This document shows positions 9,001 through 16,588 of a stretch of DNA of 64,000 bases, piece by piece. The notes under the pieces are model-generated. The model did not search any database, was not told the origin of the DNA, and saw only the letters and a program-made list of their open reading frames with translations. This DNA is from Pseudomonas sp. SLFW (GTDB taxonomy: Bacteria; Pseudomonadota; Gammaproteobacteria; Pseudomonadales; Pseudomonadaceae), in NCBI RefSeq assembly GCF_009905615.1, contig NZ_JAAAKW010000021.1, positions 1 to 64,000 of the forward strand. The letters run 5' to 3'. How positions within the stretch are numbered: the first letter of the stretch is position 1; each line of letters opens with the position of its first letter. The translations under genes and the position numbers were made by a program.

Positions 9001-10476
9001 TCAGTCGTCGAGCTGATCATCGCCTTCGCGACGGCTCATTCCGTACTTGCGCATTTTCTCCACCAACGTGGTGCGGCGGATGCGCAGACGTTCGGCGGCA
9101 CGGGCGACAATGCCGTTGGCGTCGTCGAGCGCCTGCTGGATCAGGCCCTGTTCCAGACCACCGAGGTAGTCTTTCAGGTCCAGGCCTTCCGGCGGCAGCA
9201 TCGCGCTGTTGGCGAAGTTCGGCGTATGCCCGTTGATGGCCACGCGTTCTTCGAGGTCGCTGCGCAGGCTGTCCACCAACTGCTCGTCTTCGTCGTCGAC
9301 GTAGCGGAATTTCTTCGGCAGCTCAGCCACACCGATCACGCCGTACGGGTGCATGATCGCCATGCGCTCGACCAGGTTGGCCAGCTCGCGAACGTTGCCC
9401 GGCCAGCCGTGACGGCACAGCGACATGATCGCCGCCGAGTTGAAACGGATGGACCCACGCTTTTCGTGCTCCATGCGCGAGATCAGCTCGTTCATCAGCA
9501 GCGGGATGTCTTCCACGCGCTCACGCAACGGCGCCATCTCGATCGGGAACACGTTCAGGCGGTAGTACAAGTCTTCGCGGAAGCCACCGGTCTCGATCAT
9601 GTCTTCGAGGTTCTTGTGGGTCGCCGCAATGATGCGCACATCGACGCTCTGGGTCTTGTTGCTGCCCACGCGCTCGAAGGTACGTTCCTGCAACACACGC
9701 AGCAGCTTGACCTGCATCGGCAGCGGCATGTCACCGATTTCATCGAGAAACAGCGTGCCGCCGTTGGCCAGTTCGAAGCGACCTGCCCGGCTGGTGATCG
9801 CACCGGTGAACGCGCCTTTCTCATGACCGAACAGTTCGCTTTCCAGCAGTTCGGCAGGGATGGCGCCACAATTCACGGGCACAAAAGGCGCGTCACGGCG
9901 TTTGGAATGGTAATGGAGGTTACGCGCGACCACTTCCTTGCCGGTGCCGGATTCGCCAAGGATCAGCACACTGGCGTCGGTGTCGGCCACTTGCTGCATC
10001 ATCTGGCGCACGTGCTGGATCGCACGGCTGGTGCCGACGAGGCTGCGGAACAGATTGGGTTCGCGTTGACGGCCACGCTCACGGGCCTGGTCGTACATCT
10101 CGCGATACACCTGAGCGCGGTGCAGGGAATCCAGCAGCTTGCTGTAGCTCGGCGGCATTTCGACGGTGGACAACACGCGTCGACGCAGGTCTTCAGCCAG
10201 GTCAGCCGAAGAATTTTCGCCCATCAGCAAAACAGGAAGGAACTCATCCCATGCCGCGACGGTCTTAAGCAGCCCTTGAAGACTGCCCGGGGCATTTACG
10301 GTGCCGACCAATACGCACAGGACTTCCCGAGTGGATGCCAAAGAACCCACGACTTGCTGCCAGTCGGTACTGGAGCAGGACAGGTTCTCGTCGCCGAGAA
10401 AATTCAGAATCACCGCCATGTCACGGCGGCGCTGGCTATCGTCATCGATCAGCAGAATCTTGATTTCACGCCACAT
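9001..10476 (-). CDS. fleQ: flagellar master regulator FleQ
   Basis: FleQ is the NtrC-family enhancer-binding protein at the top of the Pseudomonas flagellar cascade, and it also controls exopolysaccharide genes in response to c-di-GMP. The N-terminal FleQ domain (1-130) is a degenerate receiver without a phosphorylatable Asp. The c-di-GMP pocket residues are present: LFRS at 142-145 and R185-N186. Walker A GESGTGKE is at 174-181 and GAFTGA at 221-226. A C-terminal Fis-type HTH follows. It is a monocistronic gene with its own terminator. Confidence 0.98.
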   Translation of the reverse strand: MWREIKILLIDDDSQRRRDMAVILNFLGDENLSCSSTDWQQVVGSLASTREVLCVLVGTVNAPGSLQGLLKTVAAWDEFLPVLLMGENSSADLAEDLRRRVLSTVEMPPSYSKLLDSLHRAQVYREMYDQARERGRQREPNLFRSLVGTSRAIQHVRQMMQQVADTDASVLILGESGTGKEVVARNLHYHSKRRDAPFVPVNCGAIPAELLESELFGHEKGAFTGAITSRAGRFELANGGTLFLDEIGDMPLPMQVKLLRVLQERTFERVGSNKTQSVDVRIIAATHKNLEDMIETGGFREDLYYRLNVFPIEMAPLRERVEDIPLLMNELISRMEHEKRGSIRFNSAAIMSLCRHGWPGNVRELANLVERMAIMHPYGVIGVAELPKKFRYVDDEDEQLVDSLRSDLEERVAINGHTPNFANSAMLPPEGLDLKDYLGGLEQGLIQQALDDANGIVARAAERLRIRRTTLVEKMRKYGMSRREGDDQLDD

Positions 10477-10568
10477 GCAATAGCAACTTCCCTAGTCAAC
10501 TCGATGCCCATTCAGGGGCAAGCTTGGCCTGTGTATGGTCCGCAGAGACGTTTACAACAGCCAGAAAT

Positions 10569-10611
10569 TAGTGAACATCACTAGTTAAGTCAAAAAACCG
10601 TACACAGTCAA
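10569..10611 (-). promoter_or_regulatory. possible fleQ promoter with palindromic operator
   Basis: Two TTGACT hexamers occur on the minus strand (10606-10611 and 10588-10593). The first is 17 bp from TTAACT, a weak -10. A perfect palindrome TAGTGA-ACA-TCACTA (10569-10583) lies directly downstream and could be an operator for a repressor of fleQ. The spacing does not fit a CRP/Vfr site. The matches are suggestive only. Confidence 0.35.
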
Positions 10612-10647
10612 TTTTATGGCGCACATATTTTTTCGATCAACCCAGCG

Positions 10648-10944
10648 TCAACCGAACAGATGGTAAACCTTTGCCGCGGATTTCGCTCGCTGGATCTGCG
10701 ACATTTCATCGACAATCGCTTGGCGTTCGCCCACGGCGATATCTATCAACTGCCGATAGACCCCCAACAACTCTTCCAGATTGCTGCGCAAGTCAGGCTC
10801 ATCGTCATTCGCCTCACGGATCACGTCGTCGACACAGGCACGGCAGGCCAGGTCGAGCTTGCCGATCGTCTCCCAATCGCGTTCGGCGAGGGCGTCGACC
10901 AGGGCTTCGCGGGTTTCTTCGATTCGCTTGAGTGCAGCGCTCAT
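10648..10944 (-). CDS. fliT: flagellar chaperone FliT-like protein (FleP type)
   Basis: A small helical acidic protein of 98 residues immediately downstream of fliS, the place of fliT in enterics and of fleP in P. aeruginosa. FliT acts as export chaperone for FliD. The sequence fits a short helical hairpin chaperone, but family sequence conservation is low, so position carries much of the call. The ATG at 10944 has AAGGAGA just upstream. The gap to fliS is 11 bp. Confidence 0.82.
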   Translation of the reverse strand: MSAALKRIEETREALVDALAERDWETIGKLDLACRACVDDVIREANDDEPDLRSNLEELLGVYRQLIDIAVGERQAIVDEMSQIQRAKSAAKVYHLFG

Positions 10945-10955
10945 GGTCGTCTCCT

Positions 10956-11351
10956 TCACAGCGCGGGTTGCTGATCGCCGATACCGTCCCAACCTTCCTT
11001 GACGGTGGTCAGCAAATCGCTGACTTCATCGAGGATTTTCGGGCTGGTCTTGATGTTGGCTTCGGCCAGACGCTTCATCATGTACACATACAGGTTGTCG
11101 ACGTGAGCCAGGGCTTCAGCCTGCTTCTCCATGTCCAACCCCTCACGCAGACCACCGATGACCTCGATCGCCTTGCCAATCAATACACCTTTGGCCGCAA
11201 TGTCTTTACGCTCGATGGCACCTTTGGCCTGAGCGATGCGGTCCAGGCCGGCTTCCATGAGCATTTGTACCAGACGGTGCGGCGTGGCCACGGCGGTCTG
11301 CGCCTGTGAGTTAACCTTCTGATACTGCCGAAGGGCTGCCATACGGTTCAT
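10956..11351 (-). CDS. fliS: flagellin export chaperone FliS
   Basis: FliS binds the C-terminus of unpolymerised flagellin in the cytosol and delivers it to the export gate. The 131-residue helical protein carries the family signature RQYQKV near the N-terminus and the PHRLVQMLMEAGL segment. The first ATG is preferred because GAGGTAAG lies about 6 bases upstream. A sigma28 promoter and a preceding terminator set it apart from fliD. Confidence 0.95.
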   Translation of the reverse strand: MNRMAALRQYQKVNSQAQTAVATPHRLVQMLMEAGLDRIAQAKGAIERKDIAAKGVLIGKAIEVIGGLREGLDMEKQAEALAHVDNLYVYMMKRLAEANIKTSPKILDEVSDLLTTVKEGWDGIGDQQPAL

Positions 11352-11391
11352 GTTTTCTTACCTCGCACAACTCGAAGTTCGTATATTCAAT

Positions 11392-11418
11392 GTATCGACA
11401 CGGCCCTGGGAAACTTTA
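11392..11418 (-). promoter_or_regulatory. sigma28 (FliA) promoter of fliST
   Basis: The minus strand reads TAAAGTTT-N11-GTCGATAC, against the FliA consensus TAAAGTTT-N11-GCCGATAA (8/8 and 6/8). The start point would be near 11385, about 34 nt before fliS. Confidence 0.8.
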
Positions 11419-11429
11419 AGGCCAGATGC

Positions 11430-11455
11430 CAAAAACCCGGCACATGGGCCGGGTC
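11430..11455 (-). terminator. terminator of flaG-fliD
   Basis: A stem ACCCGGC (11435-11441) and GCCGGGT (11448-11454) is followed on the minus strand by TTTTGG, 20-45 bp past the fliD stop. It lies just upstream of the fliS sigma28 promoter. Confidence 0.7.
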
Positions 11456-11475
11456 ATGGTTTAGAGCGCTAAGGA

Positions 11476-12924
11476 TCAGCCTTTCGACGCGTTCAAAGAG
11501 TCGAAGAACGAGGTGATGCTCGTCGCCGACGCCTTCAGCTGTCCGACCAACAGGTCCATCGCGTTGTATTTCGCGGTGAGTGTGGCAGTCAGCGTGGTCA
11601 CACGCAGGTCCAGCGCCGTCTGTTGATCCTGCAGGTCGCTCTGCTGCTTGTTCAGGCTGGTGGTCCGAGTGGCGAAAATACCGCCAGTCTGGGTGTACGG
11701 CGTGATGGCGTTGTTCATGCGCGCGATCAGGCCGTTGCTGCCGTCACCAGTTCCGCTGAACAGTGTCTGCACATCGCCCGCCAGACCTTTGCTCATGGCC
11801 GCATCGAACTTGGTGCTGTCCAGCGAAAGCGTACCGTCTGCCTGGGCCGTGGTGATGCCGAGCTGCGAAAGCACCGACAGGTCGCCGCCCGCGCCCGTGG
11901 TGACCAACTCGTTGCGCAGCGCCGACAGAATGGAGCGCGGCATCGAGTCACCGGTCAGGGCCGCCGGGGTCACGGTTGCGCCGGTGGTGGGGTCAGGCGT
12001 GGCGCTGACCGTGGCCTTGGTGACCGTGCTGACGGCTTTAACAACCGAGTTGTAGGAATCGACGAACGCTTGCAGCGACGCCTTGAGCCCGTCGGTGTTG
12101 GTGGCGACCGTCACGGTCACCGGCGCCGTCGATTTGTCACTCCCCGGCAGCAACGTCAGCGACACACCACCGAGGTTTTTATCGATGGTGTTGCTTTTGC
12201 TGGTGAAGTTGAAGCCGTCAATGGTGACGTCAGCATCGATCGGCTGGGCACCGATGTAACCGGCGGAAGACGCCGAGGTCGTGTTGACAGGAACACCCGC
12301 GTCGATCTGAAGGCCTGTGATACCACTGGTGGTAGTGATATCAGAGCCGGCACCTGTAGCGGTAGAGCCAAACACCAACCGGGAACCATTGGTATCGGTG
12401 ATGATGTTGGCGCTGATACCCGTGGTTTTGGTATCAGCATTGATCTGTTTGGCAACGGAAGCCAATGTGTCGCCATCGGCAATCGTGTAAGTCTTGCCAA
12501 TGCCATTCTGACTGACGGTCAGCGACCCCCCAGTCGGAATAGCACTGCTCTTGGCGTCACCGGCGAACGCCGCAGTTGCGACGCTGGAACTGGTTGCAAC
12601 TTTGTTCACGACAACCGTGTGGGTGCCAGGCACGGCAGAGTTGTCGGAGGTTACGCTCACTTTGGTGGCGTCCGAGGAGGTCGCCGCATAGCCTGCGAAT
12701 TGCAGTTTGCTGGTGGTGCCGGTTGGGGGTTTGAGCAATGTCTGAAACGCCGACAACGCCGATTGCAGCGTGCCGATGCCAGAAAGCTTGGTCGTGACCA
12801 GTTTGGTCTGGGTCGTGATCTGCGTTTGCTTCGCGAGCTTGTCAGAATTGACCAGTGCGGTAACGATATCGCCAATCGCCAGGCCAGATCCCAGGCCGGT
12901 TGATGGGGTAATTGGACTCGCCAT
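11476..12924 (-). CDS. fliD: flagellar filament capping protein FliD
   Basis: FliD forms the pentameric cap at the filament tip, folds incoming flagellin and in Pseudomonas also acts as an adhesin for mucin. The 482-residue product starts with the typical N-terminal helix (GLGSGLAIGDIVTALV) and ends with a long helix (LNKQQSDLQDQQTALDLRV...) matching the FliD N and C domains. The Ala/Thr/Ser-rich middle is the variable domain. A strong GGAG site precedes the ATG. It follows flaG by 76 bp. Confidence 0.97.
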   Translation of the reverse strand: MASPITPSTGLGSGLAIGDIVTALVNSDKLAKQTQITTQTKLVTTKLSGIGTLQSALSAFQTLLKPPTGTTSKLQFAGYAATSSDATKVSVTSDNSAVPGTHTVVVNKVATSSSVATAAFAGDAKSSAIPTGGSLTVSQNGIGKTYTIADGDTLASVAKQINADTKTTGISANIITDTNGSRLVFGSTATGAGSDITTTSGITGLQIDAGVPVNTTSASSAGYIGAQPIDADVTIDGFNFTSKSNTIDKNLGGVSLTLLPGSDKSTAPVTVTVATNTDGLKASLQAFVDSYNSVVKAVSTVTKATVSATPDPTTGATVTPAALTGDSMPRSILSALRNELVTTGAGGDLSVLSQLGITTAQADGTLSLDSTKFDAAMSKGLAGDVQTLFSGTGDGSNGLIARMNNAITPYTQTGGIFATRTTSLNKQQSDLQDQQTALDLRVTTLTATLTAKYNAMDLLVGQLKASATSITSFFDSLNASKG

Positions 12925-13000
12925 GTGTGTCTCCTTTCAGGTTGAGTCGGTCTTTTGACTAATCACAGCTCAAAACAACCGCGTACACGTTTCATGCCAC

Positions 13001-13387
13001 TCAGACTTTAGCGTCGAACAACAGGCTATGAGCGTTCTGAAGGCTGTCAGCGATTTTCAGCGCTTCGGCGGACGGCAACTGCCGCACCACTTCACCTGTT
13101 TCGCTGGCAATGACTTTCACAACGACCTTACCGGATGCCTCATCAATGGAGAATTCCAGATTACGCCGAACCGACTGAACGAATTTTTCGATCTGATCGA
13201 CGGCGGCTTTCAAGGCTTGATCACCTTTGTCGGAATTTGAGTCTTTACTTTTGTTCGTGTCCGTATCAGAAGCCGACACGGGAACAGGAGCGGGAATGAC
13301 CGGAGCAGGTACCGGGGTCTTGTCCGTGACCAATGGCGTCGTCTGCACAGCAGCATAAGACAGATTCAGCCGCGTACTTATGTCCAT
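13001..13387 (-). CDS. flaG: FlaG family protein (filament length control)
   Basis: FlaG is a small protein coded between flagellin and the cap gene in polar flagellates; loss generally lengthens filaments. The 128-residue product has a Pro/Ala/Ser-rich N-terminal half and the conserved C-terminal FlaG domain (about 60-128) ending VVRQLPSAEALKIADSL-like. The ATG at 13387 gives the usual MDIS start. It lies 73 bp after fliC behind the fliC terminator, and no convincing promoter was seen in that gap. Confidence 0.93.
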   Translation of the reverse strand: MDISTRLNLSYAAVQTTPLVTDKTPVPAPVIPAPVPVSASDTDTNKSKDSNSDKGDQALKAAVDQIEKFVQSVRRNLEFSIDEASGKVVVKVIASETGEVVRQLPSAEALKIADSLQNAHSLLFDAKV

Positions 13388-13404
13388 GTCTACTCACCTC
13401 TCAA

Positions 13405-13445
13405 AAGTAAAAAGCGGGAGAGTACGCAAGCACACTCCCCCGCCA
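13405..13445 (-). terminator. terminator of fliC
   Basis: A 10-bp stem (13414-13423 with 13434-13443, one G-T pair) is followed on the minus strand by TTTTTAC. It begins about 16 bp past the fliC stop. Confidence 0.88.
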
Positions 13446-13460
13446 AAACTCATTCCGATA

Positions 13461-14309
13461 TTACTGAAGCAGTTTCAGTACAGCGGAAGGCAGTTGGTTA
13501 GCCTGGGCCAGAACAGCGGTGGAAGCTTGTTGCAGAGTTTGCTGTTTGGTCAGGTTAGCGGTTTCAGCTGCGAAGTCGGTGTCTTGAATACGGCCCAGTG
13601 CAGCGGTGGCGTTTTCGTTGACGTTTTGCAGGTTGGAAATGGTGCTGGTCAGACGGTTTTGCGAAGCACCGAGGTCAGCACGGGTGGAGTTGATCTTGGC
13701 CAGAGCCGCGTCGATCGAAGTGATCGCCTTGTCAATGTTGCCCGAAGCAGTGGCGCTGGTGCCGGAGATGGCAACCGAACCGCTGGCAACCGACAGGGAA
13801 GTTGCGTCGAACTTGCCGGTCAGGGTCAGGGTGATCTGGTTAGCCGAACCTACGTCCGAACCCACTTGCAGAGTCATGCTGCCGGCGGAGCCGTCGAGCA
13901 GGTTCTTGCCGTTGAGGTTGGTCGAAGCCGAGATACGGGTCAGTTCGTCCGACATCTGAGCGAATTCAGCGTTCAGAGCGGTACGGTCAGCCGAGCCGTT
14001 GGTGTCGTTTCGCGACTGAACAGCCAGTTCACGCATACGTTGCAGAATGTTGGTCGACTCTTGCAGAGCGCCTTCAGCCGTCTGAGCCATCGAGATACCG
14101 TCGTTGGCGTTCTTGATTGCTACGGTCTGGCCACGGATTTGCGAAGTTTCGCGAGTAGCGATCTGCAGGCCGGCTGCGTCGTCTTTAGCGCTGTTGATTT
14201 TCAGACCGGACGACAGACGAGTCATCGAAGTCGACAGTGCATCGGAAGCTTTGCCCAGGTTCTTCTGAACAGCCAAGGAAGCTACGTTAGTGTTTACGCC
14301 TAAAGCCAT
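13461..14309 (-). CDS. fliC: flagellin FliC
   Basis: The structural subunit of the filament. At 282 residues it is a short flagellin with conserved D0/D1 ends and a small central part, like those of P. syringae and P. fluorescens. Residues 30-51 keep the canonical flg22 epitope (core [15 protein letters not shown]), and the C-terminus ends [13 protein letters not shown]. The leader carries a GAGG site. A sigma28 promoter lies about 80 bp upstream and a terminator follows. Codon use is that of a highly expressed gene. It is the likely substrate of the glycosylation island. Confidence 0.97.
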   Translation of the reverse strand: MALGVNTNVASLAVQKNLGKASDALSTSMTRLSSGLKINSAKDDAAGLQIATRETSQIRGQTVAIKNANDGISMAQTAEGALQESTNILQRMRELAVQSRNDTNGSADRTALNAEFAQMSDELTRISASTNLNGKNLLDGSAGSMTLQVGSDVGSANQITLTLTGKFDATSLSVASGSVAISGTSATASGNIDKAITSIDAALAKINSTRADLGASQNRLTSTISNLQNVNENATAALGRIQDTDFAAETANLTKQQTLQQASTAVLAQANQLPSAVLKLLQ

Positions 14310-14390
14310 GATGAATTCCTCGTTGGTTGGGTACTGCGGCTTTCCGGCCCTGGCAAGCGCCGGGTGTGGCCTAGAGAACCTTCGTAATGT

Positions 14391-14417
14391 TTATCGTCGT
14401 GGTTGCCAGGAGCTTGA
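14391..14417 (-). promoter_or_regulatory. sigma28 (FliA) promoter of fliC
   Basis: The minus strand reads TCAAGCTC-N11-GACGATAA. The -10 matches FliA 7/8, and the TCAAG -35 is the form often seen at Pseudomonas fliC. The leader would be about 75 nt. Confidence 0.82.
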
Positions 14418-14547
14418 GGGCTTTTCGAAAATTTTTTGCCACCAGAGCGCCACCCCTGCTTTCGACGGGGGTTACACAGCGTTTCGGCGGGACCCTCGCA
14501 AGCTTTAATCAAGACGTCAAACCTATGATTGCCAACGGAATTCAAGA

Positions 14548-14572
14548 CGGACACGTCGCCTGGACGTGCCCG
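14548..14572 (-). terminator. hairpin after the second flagellin gene
   Basis: A 10-bp stem (14548-14557 with 14563-14572, one G-T pair) with a 5-nt loop stands about 30 bp past the stop of the second flagellin. It has no clear T-run, so it may be a weak terminator or an mRNA stabiliser. Confidence 0.5.
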
Positions 14573-14601
14573 GTTCAGCGGTTTACCTGAAAAGACCCGC
14601 C

Positions 14602-15453
14602 TTACTGAAGCAGCTTCAACACCGCCGCAGGCAGTTGGTTCGCTTGGGCGAGGATGGCGGTCGAGGCTTGTTGAAGGGTTTGTTGTTTGGTCAGCTCGGC
14701 GGTTTCGGCGGCGAAGTCGACGTCTTGAATGCGGCCGCGAGCAGCATCAGTGTTCTCACGCATGCTTTGGAGGTTGGCAACAGTCGAGGTCAGCCTGTTC
14801 TGAGCAGCACCCAAACCTGCCCGCGTCGAGGTCACAAGTGCCAACGCTGCATCAACTGCCGACATAGCTGCATCTGCATTAGCGTGAGCATCTGAGGTCG
14901 TGGCACCTGACAACGCTAGCGTCGAGGAAGCAACGCTTAAGGAAGCGGCATCAAATTTAGCACTCAGCTCCAAACTGATGCGGTCTGCGGCAGCAGTCCC
15001 AGTGCCCACCTGCAATTCCAAAACCCCAGCCGTTCCATCAAGAAGCGGTCGACCGTTAAGTTTCGAGCTTTCAGAAAGGCGCGTCAGTTCATCGCTCATC
15101 TTTGCGAATTCGCTATTCATTGCGACGCGTTGATCAGGCCCATTTGTGTCATCACGAGCCTGAACTGCTAACTCTTTCATCCTGATGAGGATCTGGGCCG
15201 TTTCATGAAGAGCTCCCACCGCCGCCTGAGCGATCGATAATCCATTACTGGCATTTCGAAGCGCCACAGTCTGCCCTCGGATTTCGCTGCTCATCATTGT
15301 TGCGAGCTGGAGGCCAGCGGCATCGTCCTTGGCACTGTTGATACGCAACCCCGAAGATAAGCGACTCATTGATGTGCTCAACGCATCGCTGGTGCGGTTG
15401 AGTTTGGTTTGGATAGACAACGACGCAATGTTGGTATTTACGGTTAAAGCCAT
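14602..15453 (-). CDS. second flagellin (FliC paralog)
   Basis: A tandem flagellin paralog of 283 residues with intact D0/D1 ends (MALTVNTNIASL at the start, ANQLPAAVLKLLQ at the end). It differs from FliC across most of the middle. In the flg22 region (30-51) it carries T30S, K37R and I50L. The gene has its own sigma28 promoter, so it is probably expressed. Codon use is less biased than in fliC, suggesting lower expression or a different history. It may be a minor filament component or an alternative flagellin. Confidence 0.95.
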   Translation of the reverse strand: MALTVNTNIASLSIQTKLNRTSDALSTSMSRLSSGLRINSAKDDAAGLQLATMMSSEIRGQTVALRNASNGLSIAQAAVGALHETAQILIRMKELAVQARDDTNGPDQRVAMNSEFAKMSDELTRLSESSKLNGRPLLDGTAGVLELQVGTGTAAADRISLELSAKFDAASLSVASSTLALSGATTSDAHANADAAMSAVDAALALVTSTRAGLGAAQNRLTSTVANLQSMRENTDAARGRIQDVDFAAETAELTKQQTLQQASTAILAQANQLPAAVLKLLQ

Positions 15454-15533
15454 CTTGAATTCCCTCGTTGATAGAAACGGCAGGTTTTCAAAAAGCGGGG
15501 AAGTCCATTTCTCCCGGAAAACCTACAACTTCG

Positions 15534-15560
15534 TTATCGCCTAAGAAAAAGCTGACTTTA
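15534..15560 (-). promoter_or_regulatory. sigma28 (FliA) promoter of second flagellin
   Basis: The minus strand reads TAAAGTCA-N11-GGCGATAA, matching FliA 6/8 and 7/8 with exact spacing. The leader would be about 74 nt, the same as for fliC. The plus-strand stretch from 15561 to 15836 holds no gene I can support. Confidence 0.85.
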
Positions 15561-15836
15561 GTAAAATATTGAGGTAACCCTCCTCAAAAAAGAATGCCAT
15601 CACTACATGTGTAGGACAAAAAGAAATCCAACATAACGAATGGCAAAGGTTTTTTTTAAAACCATACCGCTCTCAAAAAATATCGCCACCAAGACTGATG
15701 GCATCCATTGTAGACACGCAAAAGAAAGTTCCTACATGTCAGTCGGAAATTTCAGCATTGATAATATTTTGCAGGAAGAGTTACGTGATCTTGCGTCACA
15801 GCAAAACCACAAATTAATAAATGCGAGATCATCATA

Positions 15837-16235
15837 ATGAAAACAAAAAAAATCGTATCGACCTTAGCATCGAGCGCAATTTTCCTGGTGGCTCAAGCAG
15901 CCAACGCGACGGATGTCACGGTCACAATTCGCAATCTCTCAAGTGAAATGATGACAGGATCATCATCGGACTTTCCTACCCGCCTGGCACCAGGTGAAAC
16001 AGCCACCGTAAAGCTTAATTTTTTCCACGATACAAGCTATGTGAATGTTAGCTACTCAACAGGCAGTAAGACTTGCCATTTCGCAGGTTCGCATCGAGTC
16101 TGGTCGGACACGAGGGTCGAATTCGAAAAGAGCGCTACCTCCAACGACGGAAGAAATAACTGCTACGCGCTGCAATCGGTATATCGCTGGTCATCTCCGT
16201 ATGACTATGTCCTGACGTTCCAAATGACGGATTGA
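15837..16235 (+). CDS. small secreted protein of unknown function
   Basis: A 132-residue protein with a clear signal peptide: KTKK at the N-terminus, a hydrophobic core, and a predicted cut after AANA near residue 24. The mature part of about 108 residues is rich in Thr, Ser, Val and aromatics, with two Cys (about 82 and 104) that could form a disulphide, suggesting a beta-rich periplasmic or secreted domain. I do not recognise the family. The gene and its upstream 280 bp are AT-rich compared with the flanks. It is on the opposite strand to the flagellar genes, suggesting insertion between flagellin and the glycosylation island. Confidence 0.7.
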   Translation: MKTKKIVSTLASSAIFLVAQAANATDVTVTIRNLSSEMMTGSSSDFPTRLAPGETATVKLNFFHDTSYVNVSYSTGSKTCHFAGSHRVWSDTRVEFEKSATSNDGRNNCYALQSVYRWSSPYDYVLTFQMTD

Positions 16236-16262
16236 CCGGACAAGAACAGATCAAATGAATGC

Positions 16263-16294
16263 GTTGGCCGACCAGAGTTTCTCTGTCGGCCAAC
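16263..16294. terminator. perfect inverted repeat between convergent genes
   Basis: A perfect 10-bp inverted repeat (GTTGGCCGAC at 16263-16272, its complement at 16285-16294) with a 12-nt loop lies between the convergent secreted-protein gene and the 92-residue CDS. No T-run follows on either strand. It could act as a bidirectional stop. Confidence 0.45.
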
Positions 16295-16309
16295 CAAGCC
16301 CATTAATGG

Positions 16310-16588
16310 CTATAGGCTCTGCGGAAGGGCTTGGCCGACCAACCCCACAAACTCTACCTCCAACCAATCCGCCACCCCCAACCAGTCCTGCCGTTCCTGA
16401 CACGTCAGAATCGCACTCAACACCCGCGTCCATTCAGCCTGCTCCGCAGCCGCCCGCGAGGCCATCAACGGCATCGCGGTGTCGATGAGGTCGACCATCT
16501 TCAGCGACGCTTCGATGTCGCGGCCCAGGCGGAACAGGCGCGCGCAGTGGCAGGCCGTGTCGATGAGGGTTGGGGAGGCGTCGTTCAT
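16310..16588 (-). CDS. hypothetical helical protein coupled to maf
   Basis: A 92-residue, mostly helical protein with no signal peptide and no motif I recognise. Its start overlaps the stop of the Maf-like gene by 4 bp (ATGA), which strongly supports translation and a shared role in flagellin modification. Cys residues at 13 and 69 and several Trp are present. Function unknown; a small partner or chaperone of the Maf protein is one inference. Confidence 0.72.
   Translation of the reverse strand: MNDASPTLIDTACHCARLFRLGRDIEASLKMVDLIDTAMPLMASRAAAEQAEWTRVLSAILTCQERQDWLGVADWLEVEFVGLVGQALPQSL

Noticed and set aside
15640-15837. 65-codon plus-strand frame ending in TAATG at the start of the secreted-protein gene
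   Set aside because: The overlap could suggest coupling, but there is no ribosome site and no recognisable protein; AT-rich sequence gives such frames by chance.
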